Notes: generated by a model from the letters alone, not told the origin. A stretch of 64,000 bases of DNA from an uncultured Microbacterium sp. (GCA_913774665.1 CAJYHN010000008.1:92788-156787), one strand, 5' to 3'. Counted from the first letter of the stretch, positions 8,660 to 16,565 are shown. Numbers and translations: made by a program.

Positions 8660-9714
8660 GCGGCCTCCCCCAGGAGAGCGGAGCTGACGCGCAGCAGTTC
8701 GGTGACGGCGATGACCTCGCGCCGCCGGATCTCGCGCACCGCGGTGATCACGCTCGCCCATCCGACGCGCGGATCCTGCTGTGCGGCGTGGGCGCGCATG
8801 CCCCGAGCGAGTGCACGCCACCTCCCGCCGAGGGCGGCGTACTCCGTAGCGATCGCCGCGAGACGGCCGTTGTCCAGGTGCGTCGAGGCGGCCCGGAGAC
8901 CCCGTGCGAACAGGTGCCGCCCGGCACCGCCACCGGAACCGATCTTCTCCAGCGTCGTCGCCATCGACACCAGCTCGACCTGCATGACGAGGGAAGTCAC
9001 CGTGTCGGGCATCGATGCCAGTTCTCGCTCGAAGGCCTTGAGAGCCCGCTCCCCCTGGCTGTTGTTCGCGGGGTTGAGGAAGAGCTCCGCGCTCTCGACG
9101 AGGGACAGGGCGAGTACCTCGCGTACGTCGGGCACGTGCTCGGGCGGGATGAGCCGGCCGACCGCGAATCGGCGGGCAGGGCAGGCCATCGAGATCGCAC
9201 CGTCACTCGGCATCGCCGCCGCCGTCGCGACCTCCTCCGCGTCCATCTCTATCGGATGCGCCCACAGGTAGTCGTTCACGAGCAACGAGCCGGCCGCCGA
9301 GACCGACCGCACCGGCAACGCGTGCTCGCCGAAGGCGTGGACCTCCTCCCAGGGAAGCACGCCGCGGAAAGTCGACAGTTCTCGCGCTTCGCAGTACAGG
9401 TACGGGAGCGTGCCCGCGTCTGCCCATTCACGGGTGCGGGCCAGCATCGCGTCCGCCGTGGCGTGGGAGACGAATTCGATGCGCGAGCCCGTTCGTCGCG
9501 CGAAGAAGTGCTCGAGGTCGTGAATGCGACTGTTGATGTAGTAGGCGTCGCCGTCGCGGTGGAACAGCAGCCCGAGTCCGCCGCCGATGACGTACGCGAG
9601 CTCTTCATCGAAGACGAACTCCGTCCCGAGGAACGCGTTTCTGATCATGGTCGAGAAGCAATGGGACCCTCTGAGGTAGGGGTCGGGCCATTGCGTGCGT
9701 GGCGTGAGTTTCAT
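8656..9714 (-). CDS. BtrH-like protein (BtrH N-terminal plus DUF4872 domains), probable acyltransferase
   Basis: Protein of 352 residues. The start GSHCFSTMIRNAF (His18-Cys19) followed by an IGGGLGLLF segment matches the cysteine-peptidase-like N-terminal domain of butirosin biosynthesis protein BtrH. A later KIGSGGGAGRHLFARGL stretch followed by a helical tail resembles DUF4872. In butirosin biosynthesis BtrH moves an acyl group from an ACP to an amino acceptor. By analogy this protein may off-load the acyl/polyene chain from the ACP onto an unknown acceptor; the acceptor cannot be deduced. It overlaps its neighbours on both sides. Confidence 0.65.
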   Translation of the reverse strand: MKLTPRTQWPDPYLRGSHCFSTMIRNAFLGTEFVFDEELAYVIGGGLGLLFHRDGDAYYINSRIHDLEHFFARRTGSRIEFVSHATADAMLARTREWADAGTLPYLYCEARELSTFRGVLPWEEVHAFGEHALPVRSVSAAGSLLVNDYLWAHPIEMDAEEVATAAAMPSDGAISMACPARRFAVGRLIPPEHVPDVREVLALSLVESAELFLNPANNSQGERALKAFERELASMPDTVTSLVMQVELVSMATTLEKIGSGGGAGRHLFARGLRAASTHLDNGRLAAIATEYAALGGRWRALARGMRAHAAQQDPRVGWASVITAVREIRRREVIAVTELLRVSSALLGEAA

Positions 9715-10598
9715 GAGCAGACCCGTCCCGCGACACCGCGTGCATGGGCGTCGAGCGCGGCGCGCTCGACACGGGCGATCTCGGCGAGCGCCGCATCGGC
9801 GCCGTCCAGGAACTCGAGGTGCAGCGCGGCCGAGCGGGCGAAGCCCGCGTGTGTCTCATCGGGAACCGTTGCCGTGCCGTACGACTCGATCGCCGCCACG
9901 AGCACGGAGCGGTGGAACGAGTCGTCGCCGGCGCCCATCGCCGCCATGCCGCGCCGGTACGCCTGGGTCTTCTCGCGCAGAGGGCGGCGCGAGACGAACG
10001 ACTCGAGTCGGGACAGGCCGTCCCGGGCCGTCGCCATTCGCAGGAAGAGGAGTCGGAGAGACCGTCGGGCCCGCGCGGCGAGGTCGTAGCGCGCGGGTGC
10101 CAGGATCGCTCGCAGCGAGGGCACGGGCGCCGCGTATCCCCACAGGGACGATTCGCCGCGCAGCAGATCCTCGTAGGACGCCGTCCGGTCGGCGAACGTC
10201 GAGGTGATCCGCACGGTCGTGTCGCCGAATTCGCTCAGAGCGACAGGGCGCACGGTCGTCGCCCCGCTCACCGGGTCGCACTCGGGATGGAGGGAGTAGA
10301 ACGGCGTCGCTCTCCAGCGCCGCTCGGCGAGAGCGTGTTCCCGACGAGCGGCATCGAGGAACGGCCCGGCGTCCACGCTCCGGAACTGCTCGCAGTTGAA
10401 CCCCGCGGCCTCGAAGAGGTCGAATGCCGCATCGAGTCCGCCGAAGTCATCGAGGCCGTCCGGATCGGCGTACCGGATTCCGGATGCCATGACCACGACC
10501 GCGCTCGGCTCGACGGAGATGTCCAACGCGTCGAAGATCATTCCCGCGGGCGCGAGAGCAGGATGAGAATGTCGCGCGAGCGACGTCGATGCGTCCAT
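9711..10598 (-). CDS. Uncharacterised protein of the polyketide operon, possibly a distant partner of the BtrH-like protein
   Basis: A soluble protein of 295 residues with no motif I recognise. It begins a few residues before a His-Pro-Ala stretch and has a helical, Arg/Ala-rich C-terminal half (from about residue 165). The order of features (N-terminal alpha/beta part, VRPVALSEFGD strand region, helical tail with an MGAGDDSFHRS segment) loosely parallels the BtrH-like neighbour, but the His-Cys pair is missing. That makes it a candidate degenerate paralogue, and this is only an impression. It is coupled to the ketosynthase by a TAATG overlap and to the BtrH-like gene by ATGA. Confidence 0.6.
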   Translation of the reverse strand: MDASTSLARHSHPALAPAGMIFDALDISVEPSAVVVMASGIRYADPDGLDDFGGLDAAFDLFEAAGFNCEQFRSVDAGPFLDAARREHALAERRWRATPFYSLHPECDPVSGATTVRPVALSEFGDTTVRITSTFADRTASYEDLLRGESSLWGYAAPVPSLRAILAPARYDLAARARRSLRLLFLRMATARDGLSRLESFVSRRPLREKTQAYRRGMAAMGAGDDSFHRSVLVAAIESYGTATVPDETHAGFARSAALHLEFLDGADAALAEIARVERAALDAHARGVAGRVCS

Positions 10599-11818
10599 TA
10601 CTCTCCCCGCCTCACCCTCCGGAGGGCGACGCAGGTGTTGTTCCCCCCGAACCCGAACGAGGTGGAGATCGCGACGCTCATCCCATCGACGTCACGGGAG
10701 GTGTGTGGGATGTCGAGTTCGGCGAATCCGTGCATCGGCTCCGTGGTGCCGATGTTGCCGGGAACGAAACCATCCTCGAGCGCGGCGAGACACACGAGCA
10801 TCTCCAGACTGCCTGCGCAACTGAGAGTGTGTCCGTGCAGCGGCTTCGTCGAGCTGACGGGGATACGTGCCAGGCTGTCTCCGAACACGCGGGTCAGCGC
10901 GGCGAGTTCCATGGCGTCGTTGTAACGCGTTCCGGTTCCGTGAGCGTTGATGTAGTCCACGTCCTCCGGCCGTATCCGGGCGTCGGCGAGACACTGCGTG
11001 ATCGCCAGAACGGCACCGGTTCCGCTCGGATCGGGGGCAGTCGCGTGAAAGGCGTCGTCGGAGAGGCCGTAGCCGCAGACTTCGCCGTAGATCGTCGCGC
11101 CGCGCGCGATCGCGGACTCCGCGCTCTCCAGGACGAACACGCATGCCGCTTCTCCCAGACCCGTACCGTCTCGCCCTTCGTCGAACGGCCGCACGGCGTC
11201 GTGCGTCAGCGACTTGAGCAGGGTGAAGCCGGAGAAGGAAAGCATCGAGAACGGTTCCGCACCGCCCGCGATGGCCACGTCCGCCTGCCCGGTCGTGATG
11301 AAGTCGTAGGCGCGGCCGACGGCGTTGCTTCCGGCCGCGCAGGCGGTGGAGACCGCGGCTTGGGGCCCGCGCAATCCGAACGCACGGCGGATCGTCGCGG
11401 TGACCGTCGCGGGCGTTCGCACGACGGTCGCCCCCGGGATCACTTCGTCGCGGAGCTTCTGCTGCGCGTACGTGTGATTCGTCTCGACGCCCGCGTTCGA
11501 CGACGCGACGACCACGGCCGTGCGGAACGGGTCGAGCGCTTCGACGGCGAACCCGGCATCGGCAAGGGCGACGGCCGCACAGTGCACGCCGTAGTGCTCC
11601 GCGGTTTCCCACTCGGGATGCTCCGCCACGAGGGTCGTGAGTTCCGCCGGGAACTCGGTGATGACCGCTCCACGGTCGAACGGGAAGGCTGCGGTGTCGA
11701 AGTACGGGATCGCCCGAAATCCGCTCGATCCCGCGCGGAGCGATTCGGTGAAGTCGCTCATCGTGTTCCCGATCGGACTCAGCAACCCGACGCCGGTGAC
11801 GTATACGCGTGTGCTCAT
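10598..11818 (-). CDS. Beta-ketoacyl-ACP synthase II-like ketosynthase (KS-alpha)
   Basis: Active condensing enzyme of 406 residues. It has the full catalytic triad: Cys160 in STACAAGS, His293 in NAHGTGT, and His330 in KPLHGHTLSCAG, with the C-terminal GFGGNN loop. It would perform decarboxylative Claisen condensation of malonyl-ACP onto the growing chain and probably pairs with the Cys-less protein at 3880-4968. It sits 39 nt downstream of the ACP gene in the same operon. Confidence 0.92.
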   Translation of the reverse strand: MSTRVYVTGVGLLSPIGNTMSDFTESLRAGSSGFRAIPYFDTAAFPFDRGAVITEFPAELTTLVAEHPEWETAEHYGVHCAAVALADAGFAVEALDPFRTAVVVASSNAGVETNHTYAQQKLRDEVIPGATVVRTPATVTATIRRAFGLRGPQAAVSTACAAGSNAVGRAYDFITTGQADVAIAGGAEPFSMLSFSGFTLLKSLTHDAVRPFDEGRDGTGLGEAACVFVLESAESAIARGATIYGEVCGYGLSDDAFHATAPDPSGTGAVLAITQCLADARIRPEDVDYINAHGTGTRYNDAMELAALTRVFGDSLARIPVSSTKPLHGHTLSCAGSLEMLVCLAALEDGFVPGNIGTTEPMHGFAELDIPHTSRDVDGMSVAISTSFGFGGNNTCVALRRVRRGE

Positions 11819-11857
11819 CCTCGGTGGAGCCTCTCGACGGTGGTCAGCGGGCGCCGA

Positions 11858-12148
11858 TCAGGCGGCGTCGACGCGGTGCGCGCGCACGTAATCCGCGATC
11901 GTACGAACGGACGTGAAGACCTCGGGTTGATCGTCGGGGAGTTCGACATCGAAGGTCGCGTTGAGGGCGAGGACGACCTCGAGGATGTCAATGGAGTCGA
12001 GGTTGAGCGAGGACTCCTCGTGTTCCGTTCCCTCCGCCAGGGAAGAGAAGATCGGCGCGTCGAGGTCGACGTCGACAGGATCGATCTCGAGCCCCAGTCG
12101 TTCGACGATGGCCGAGACGATCTCTCGCTCGATGGTCTGTTCGGTCAT
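11858..12148 (-). CDS. Acyl carrier protein, first gene of the polyketide operon
   Basis: Carrier protein of 96 residues, acidic and helical, with the phosphopantetheine attachment motif LDSIDILEV (Ser52). It carries the growing acyl chain for the KS/CLF, reductase and dehydratase. The ATG at 12148 is preceded by GAAGGA with a 6-7 nt gap and gives the usual ACP length. As the first gene of the operon its promoter must lie in the 419-nt divergent region 12149-12567. Confidence 0.9.
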   Translation of the reverse strand: MTEQTIEREIVSAIVERLGLEIDPVDVDLDAPIFSSLAEGTEHEESSLNLDSIDILEVVLALNATFDVELPDDQPEVFTSVRTIADYVRAHRVDAA

Positions 12149-12502
12149 GTCATTTCCTTCGTCTCTTGCAGTGGGTCGAAACATCGGCGAGGCGGCTGGG
12201 CGGATGGTCGGGGCCCGATGCGGGCGATGAACCGGCTTTCGGTTACCCGAGCGGGCCGCTCGGGCGTGTGCCGCGGCGACGACGTACCCGGCGCCGGGGG
12301 GACCGGATGCCTCGAATGCCTCACTCCGGGAACATCTGTTCCGTCGTGACGCCGCGCCGCGCGCCTTCCGCGAGGAATTCACGCACCGACATATCTCGCT
12401 TCGAGCACGCGCCGCGATCGCCGCCGGGAAGCGCGCCCTGTTCGTCCGTTGTCGGGTGCTCCCCGCGCGCCTCAGTGGTCATGTTTGAATGCTAGAGGGT
12501 CA

Positions 12503-12541
12503 CGTTTGACTCCCTCAAACGATTTCACCCGCCCGGTGAAA
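12503..12541. promoter_or_regulatory. Two adjacent 7-5-7 palindromes, candidate operators
   Basis: CGTTTGA-N5-TCAAACG at 12503-12521 and TTTCACC-N5-GGTGAAA at 12523-12541, both perfect. Their centres (12512 and 12532) are 20 bp apart, about two helical turns. They lie just upstream of the XRE gene promoter, so the XRE protein itself is the likely ligand (inference). Confidence 0.65.
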
Positions 12542-12555
12542 CGGGAGGACTCTCC

Positions 12556-12561
12556 TACGCT
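12556..12561 (+). promoter_or_regulatory. -10 hexamer TACGCT, leaderless start of the XRE gene
   Basis: TACGCT followed by 6 nt and the ATG at 12568, which implies transcription starts at the start codon. Confidence 0.5.
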
Positions 12562-12567
12562 GGGGGC

Positions 12568-12990
12568 ATGGCCCGTAAGAAGAAGACGCCCCACCCGTTC
12601 GACCGGCATCTGGGTTCGGCGATCCGGGCGGCGCGTCGGCGCAGAGATGTCACGCGCGAGGCTCTCGCGCGGCAAACCGGCATCCCCCTGTCGAACTTGA
12701 AGCGACGCGAAGACGGGGTGAACGAGACCACGGTCTCCGAGCTCGAGCGCATCGCGGCGGTCCTGCGCGTGCCGACGCGCGAGATCGTCGACATGGCCCT
12801 CGTCGACTACAGCGACGACGGCTCCACGTCGAGCGGCTCGCCGCACGACGGCCTCGTCAAGCTGCTCGCCTCCATGTCGGAAGCCCCTCGTACCCTCGAC
12901 GAAACAGACAACGTGACCTACCTCGGTCACGTCTCTCCCGGTCTCCTCGACGCCGCCAACACCGACGAGAGGACGAGGTCGACCGACTGA
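12568..12990 (+). CDS. XRE-family helix-turn-helix transcriptional regulator
   Basis: 140-residue regulator with an N-terminal lambda-repressor-like HTH at about residues 16-68 (AIRAARRRRDVTREALARQTGIPLSNL then ELERIAAVLRV). The basic N-terminus (RKKKTPHPF) may add DNA contacts. The C-terminal half has no recognisable domain. It is followed 17 nt later by an ImmA/IrrE-type peptidase, the usual repressor/anti-repressor arrangement in which the peptidase cleaves the regulator. Two palindromes immediately upstream suggest autoregulation. Its divergent position makes it a candidate pathway regulator of the polyketide operon, though this is not shown by sequence alone. Confidence 0.8.
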   Translation: MARKKKTPHPFDRHLGSAIRAARRRRDVTREALARQTGIPLSNLKRREDGVNETTVSELERIAAVLRVPTREIVDMALVDYSDDGSTSSGSPHDGLVKLLASMSEAPRTLDETDNVTYLGHVSPGLLDAANTDERTRSTD

Positions 12991-13007
12991 TCATCGACGG
13001 AGGAGCC

Positions 13008-13445
13008 TTGCGAGAACTACTCGCCCTCGCGGCACGCCTCGGGGTCACCGTTCACGTCGCTCATCTCCCCGAACCCTATCGGGGCTTCTACGATCACGAG
13101 CGTCGCATGATCGTGTATGACTTCACCCTCACCCCCGTCGAGCGCGCCTGCGTCGTCGCACACGAACTCGGACACGCCTTTCACGGACACCGGGGCCCGG
13201 GGGATCCCCGTGCGGAGGCCGCCGCCGACGCGTACGCCGCTCGGCTCCTCGTCGATCCGGAGCGATTCGCCCGGCTCGAAGCGATGGGTTTGCCCGAGAA
13301 CGACATCGCCGAAGAACTGGGCGTGACGCCCAAGCTCTTGCGCGTTTTCCTCGAGAACGACCTCACGCGTCTGCGCGGCGTCACCTATACGCGCGCCCGG
13401 CTGGGGCGCGGTCAGTTCCACTCGGCCGAGCGTTGGGCATCGTGA
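13008..13445 (+). CDS. ImmA/IrrE-family metallo-endopeptidase
   Basis: Zinc peptidase of 145 residues with HELGH at 52-56 (His52, Glu53, His56) and a following helix EAAADAYAARLL that supplies the third ligand in this family. ImmA cleaves XRE-type repressors on stress signals, and the gene directly follows one. The start is a TTG at 13008 preceded by GGAGG; no ATG or GTG nearby keeps the N-terminal strand. The C-terminal tail resembles the short extension seen in actinobacterial members. Confidence 0.82.
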   Translation: MRELLALAARLGVTVHVAHLPEPYRGFYDHERRMIVYDFTLTPVERACVVAHELGHAFHGHRGPGDPRAEAAADAYAARLLVDPERFARLEAMGLPENDIAEELGVTPKLLRVFLENDLTRLRGVTYTRARLGRGQFHSAERWAS

Positions 13446-13547
13446 CGCCGCGTGCGTCGGCTCCTCCGCGCTCGTCCCCTCCGTTCGCTCGCGACGGCCG
13501 CGTCACGGTCGACACCGACTCGTCCCCCCGCCCGTCGGATGCACCGA

Positions 13548-14150
13548 CTAAATCCACCCCCGCTCGCGCGCGTGGATCGTCGCCTGCTGCCGACTCGCGA
13601 GCCCGAGCTTGCCGAGCACCGACGACACGTGGTTGCGCACCGTCCCCGCCGACAGATGGAGGGATGCCGCGATCTCGGCAACCGTCTGCCCTCGTGCGCC
13701 GGCTCGCAGCACGTCGAGCTCCCGGTCGGTGAGCGGGCTGCGCTCGTCGCTCAGCGCGTCGGCCGCGACCTCGGGGTCGACGTACCGGCGCCCGACCGCG
13801 ACCTCGCGGATGACGGCCGCCACGTCGTCCGCCGGTCGCGACTTCGACAGGAATCCGCTCACTCCCGCACCGAGCGCCCGCCGCAGCACCCCCGGCCGCG
13901 CGTGCCGCGTGACGATCACGCAGCGAGAGGGCACGCTCCGCAGGATCTTCGCCGCGGTGTCGACGCCGTCGAGCCCGGGCATCTCGAGGTCGAGCAGGCA
14001 CACGTCGGGCTTCAGACGCTGCGCCTCGGCCACGGCGGTCTCGCCGTCGCGGCACTCGGCGACGACCTCGAGGTCGTCCTCCAACCGCAGCAGTGCGGCG
14101 AGCGCGGTGCGGATCATGTCTTCGTCGTCGGCGATGAGCACGCGGATCAT
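13548..14150 (-). CDS. NarL/FixJ-family response regulator (DesR-like)
   Basis: Two-domain regulator of 200 residues. The receiver domain has acidic DDE near residue 8, phospho-acceptor Asp54 in LLDLEMP and Lys in SKSRPAD. The LuxR-type HTH spans about 137-195 (LTDRELDVLRAGARGQTVAEIA, then AGTVRNHVSSVLGKL). It overlaps the kinase gene by ATGA, so the pair is co-translated. Related DesK/DesR systems respond to membrane state. Candidate binding sites are the two TGACATTCGTCA copies at 15354 and 15773. Confidence 0.9.
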   Translation of the reverse strand: MIRVLIADDEDMIRTALAALLRLEDDLEVVAECRDGETAVAEAQRLKPDVCLLDLEMPGLDGVDTAAKILRSVPSRCVIVTRHARPGVLRRALGAGVSGFLSKSRPADDVAAVIREVAVGRRYVDPEVAADALSDERSPLTDRELDVLRAGARGQTVAEIAASLHLSAGTVRNHVSSVLGKLGLASRQQATIHARERGWI

Positions 14151-15334
14151 GCCGTCACCCCCTCGGGCACGCGGACAGTGAGGCGGAATCGGTCGCCGAG
14201 GCGGGTGGCATCCACTGTCCCTCCCACCGAACCCACGCGTTCGGCGATTCCCGAAAGTCCCGCCCCATCGCCGACGACAGCCGCGGCCCCCCGCGCGTCG
14301 TTCTCGACGGTCAGCACCCACGCCCCCTCGTGACGGGCGAGGGAGAGGGATGCCGACACCCCGCCCCCGTGCTTCAGCACGTTCGTCGTGGACTCGCGCA
14401 CCACCGGCCCGAGCACGTCCGCCGGCGCGCGACCGGCCTCGGTATCGACCAGCAGGTCGACGGTGAGGCCCGCGGCGCGCAGCAGGTCGGCGGCGTTGGC
14501 GAGCTCGTCGGGCAGGGGCACGCCGCGGAACCGCGCGGCCAGATCCCGCGTGCCGCGTCGAGCTTCGTCGACGCTCGCGCGAGCGGCGCGGACCTGTTCG
14601 ACAGCGGCATCCGGATCCCGCCCCATCATCTTCTCGGCGAGCTCGAGCTGCAGCGCGATCACCTGCAGGTGGTGGCCCTGCAGGTCGTGCAGGTCGCCGG
14701 CGAGGCGCAGGCGCTCTTGGGCTGCGGCGAGACGCCCCTCGGCGCGGCGGGCGCGGTCGAGTTCGCGCACGATGTCCCACCACCAGAGCGAGGTGGCGGT
14801 CAGCGGCGCGAGCATCGTGACGAACAGCGGCAACGCGAACGTGAGGGTGAGGTAGCCGTCGGGGCTCGAGCGCATCGCCTCGATCACCCACACCGCGATG
14901 ACGACGATGAGCATCAGCGCGACCAGTCGCACACGGATGCCACCGCGCCACCGCACCGTGCACAGCGCCTGCGCGACGAGGGCGGCGACCACGAGCAGCG
15001 ACCCGGTTCCGACGCCGAGCAGCATCGCCGACGCGATGCCCAGCAGCACGAGCGGCCAGACCGATCGCCGCGCGGAGTCGTCGCCGTCGTCGAACGGCTC
15101 ACGCCGGTAGTGGACGAGAAGGAGGACTCCGGATGCCACGGAGCCCGCCGCCCCGACCAGGGCGAGGACGATGTCGAGCGGCGTCCCCCGCAGGACGACC
15201 ACGAACGCCCACATGAGAATGGCGAAGACGTGGAGGACCATGACGGAGGCGGCGGTGTACCACCAGGTGACGCGGACGTCACGGGCGTACGTGGCCGCGG
15301 GCGTCAGGACGGGTGCGGGGGCGGGTGCGCTCAC
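14147..15334 (-). CDS. DesK-like sensor histidine kinase (HisKA_3)
   Basis: Membrane sensor of 395 residues with five to six membrane segments in the first 190 residues. A HisKA_3 dimerisation domain follows, with the phospho-accepting His in RLRLAGDLHDLQGHHLQ (about His216). The HATPase_c domain has an N-box VVRESTTNVLKHG and a G-box GDGAGLSGIAERV. I choose the GTG at 15334 because TACTGT lies 7 nt upstream, a leaderless arrangement; the GTG at 15343 overlaps that hexamer. A palindrome TGACATTCGTCA lies just upstream of the -10, suggesting autoregulation by the partner regulator. Confidence 0.9.
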   Translation of the reverse strand: MSAPAPAPVLTPAATYARDVRVTWWYTAASVMVLHVFAILMWAFVVVLRGTPLDIVLALVGAAGSVASGVLLLVHYRREPFDDGDDSARRSVWPLVLLGIASAMLLGVGTGSLLVVAALVAQALCTVRWRGGIRVRLVALMLIVVIAVWVIEAMRSSPDGYLTLTFALPLFVTMLAPLTATSLWWWDIVRELDRARRAEGRLAAAQERLRLAGDLHDLQGHHLQVIALQLELAEKMMGRDPDAAVEQVRAARASVDEARRGTRDLAARFRGVPLPDELANAADLLRAAGLTVDLLVDTEAGRAPADVLGPVVRESTTNVLKHGGGVSASLSLARHEGAWVLTVENDARGAAAVVGDGAGLSGIAERVGSVGGTVDATRLGDRFRLTVRVPEGVTA

Positions 15335-15341
15335 CCCCGCC

Positions 15342-15347
15342 ACAGTA
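15342..15347 (-). promoter_or_regulatory. -10 hexamer TACTGT of the DesK-like operon
   Basis: Read on the minus strand, 7 nt before the GTG at 15334. Confidence 0.45.
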
Positions 15348-15353
15348 CGGGCA

Positions 15354-15371
15354 TGACATTCGTCACGGGTG
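15354..15371. promoter_or_regulatory. Candidate DesR-type operator, copy 1
   Basis: TGACATTCGTCACGGGTG. The first 12 bases form TGAC-N4-GTCA. The site lies immediately upstream of the kinase -10 hexamer. An identical 18-mer occurs at 15773-15790. Confidence 0.55.
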
Positions 15372-15409
15372 GGCCGCGGAATCGTCCCGCCGGAGACGAA
15401 CGACCGCTG

Positions 15410-15691
15410 TCAGCGGTAGTTGTCGGGAAGCTCAGGCGGAACGCGGTCGCGGTCCTGCGTGGTCTCGACCGACGTGGGCTCCGCCCTCAGCTGCATCGAT
15501 GTCGAGGGCGTCCAGCCGTAGAAAGCCGACTCGACGGCGCCCGCGTCGATGACGGGGCGGATCGCCTGTCGCATGGCGTCCTTCCGCCGGCCCGCGCGAC
15601 GGCGTCCGAGCACCATCCCGAGACGCACGAGCACCCCGACCGCGATGACCGCCCAGAAGAGGTACTCGATCCACACGAAGAAGCTCAACAT
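15410..15691 (-). CDS. Small single-pass membrane protein
   Basis: 93 residues. One hydrophobic segment at about 3-27 (FFVWIEYLFWAVIAVGVLVRLGMVL) is followed by a basic stop-transfer run GRRRAGRRKD and a polar cytoplasmic tail ending in PELPDNYR. A strong ribosome site GAAGGAGG precedes the ATG at 15691. I do not recognise a family. It lies between the kinase gene and a divergent membrane protein gene, and the second operator copy sits in the divergent region, so it may belong to the DesKR-like regulon. Confidence 0.75.
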   Translation of the reverse strand: MLSFFVWIEYLFWAVIAVGVLVRLGMVLGRRRAGRRKDAMRQAIRPVIDAGAVESAFYGWTPSTSMQLRAEPTSVETTQDRDRVPPELPDNYR

Positions 15692-15772
15692 CGTTCCTCC
15701 TTCGGATCAGCCGCGGTCTCTCGCGGGGCTTGCGACGATACGCGACGCACGCGGCGCCCGAAAGGGTGGCCC

Positions 15773-15790
15773 TGACATTCGTCACGGGTG
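15773..15790. promoter_or_regulatory. Candidate DesR-type operator, copy 2
   Basis: Exact second copy of TGACATTCGTCACGGGTG, between the divergent genes starting at 15691 (minus) and 15906 (plus). Confidence 0.5.
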
Positions 15791-15905
15791 CGCCCTCGCA
15801 TCCTCACGCTCGCTCGTGACACCACCACACTGCCTCGCAACGTCGGGCGCCGGTGGGATGGAATCACCGCGGAACACGCCGCGACCTCGTCCCCCAGGAG
15901 TCCTC

Positions 15906-16406
15906 ATGTCGAATCCCATATCCGACCTCATCGCCGGCTTCCAGGGCCTCGTCGCCGACGTGCCCGACCTCGTCCAGCCGCTCATCGTCGCCCTCGCTGG
16001 GGCTGTGCCGTTCATCGAGGGTGAAGGTGCCGCCGCGATCGGCATCATCGGCGGCATCCCTCCGATCGTCGCCGCCATCGCCGGCGCGGTCGGCAACCTC
16101 ATCTGCGTCGCCGTGGTCGTGCTCGCGACTTCGCGCGTGCGCACCGCCGTCACCACCCGCCGCGGCGCCATCGAGAAACCCCCGACCGCCCGCCGCGAGA
16201 AGTTCGAAAAGGCCTACCACCGCTACGGAACCCCGGGCGTGAGCCTGCTCGGCCCCCTGCTGCTGCCGACGCAGTTCACCGCCGCGGCCCTCACCTCCAC
16301 CGGCGTGCCGCCGATGCGCGTGCTCGCCTGGCAGGCCGCCGCGATCGTGCTGTGGACGACGGTGATCACGCTGATCATCACGGGCGTGATCCGCGCGGTG
16401 GCGTGA
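15906..16406 (+). CDS. Small multidrug-export-type (Sm_multidrug_ex) membrane protein
   Basis: 166-residue membrane protein with four hydrophobic stretches. The segment VPFIEGEGAAAIGIIGG near residues 34-50 followed by GAVGNLICV resembles the putative small multidrug export family (PF06695), whose function is not established. AGGAG lies 6 nt before the ATG at 15906. An in-frame upstream extension exists but lacks membrane character. It may be controlled through the operator copy at 15773. Confidence 0.6.
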   Translation: MSNPISDLIAGFQGLVADVPDLVQPLIVALAGAVPFIEGEGAAAIGIIGGIPPIVAAIAGAVGNLICVAVVVLATSRVRTAVTTRRGAIEKPPTARREKFEKAYHRYGTPGVSLLGPLLLPTQFTAAALTSTGVPPMRVLAWQAAAIVLWTTVITLIITGVIRAVA

Positions 16407-16565
16407 CAAGACCGGCAGGGTGGATGCCGAGACCCGAGGCCGCAACCGAGTTCTCGACCCGCTCAGCGAGGTCATAACGAAGACCTCGGTGTACGCAACC
16501 TCCGCGCGGCCAGCGTATGCCTGGATGGGAGAACCCCGCCCGGATTCGAAAGGACCCTGAGCCCC

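Larger units (their letters stand above)
12149..12567. other. Divergent intergenic region between the polyketide operon and the XRE/ImmA pair
   Basis: No gene is supported here. On the right end it holds two adjacent palindromes (12503-12541) and a -10-like TACGCT for the XRE gene. The operon promoter on the minus strand must lie in the left part, but I see no convincing -35/-10 pair. Confidence 0.6.

Noticed and set aside
6864-8687. Long plus-strand frame opposite the permease and phosphopantetheinyl transferase genes.
   Set aside because: Antisense shadow with no recognisable domain, while the minus-strand genes have full motifs and coupled starts.
12568-13445. XRE plus ImmA pair considered as a prophage immunity remnant or XRE-RES-type toxin-antitoxin system.
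   Set aside because: No phage genes, attachment site or toxin domain nearby; the peptidase has an intact HELGH motif, which fits a stress-regulator pair better.
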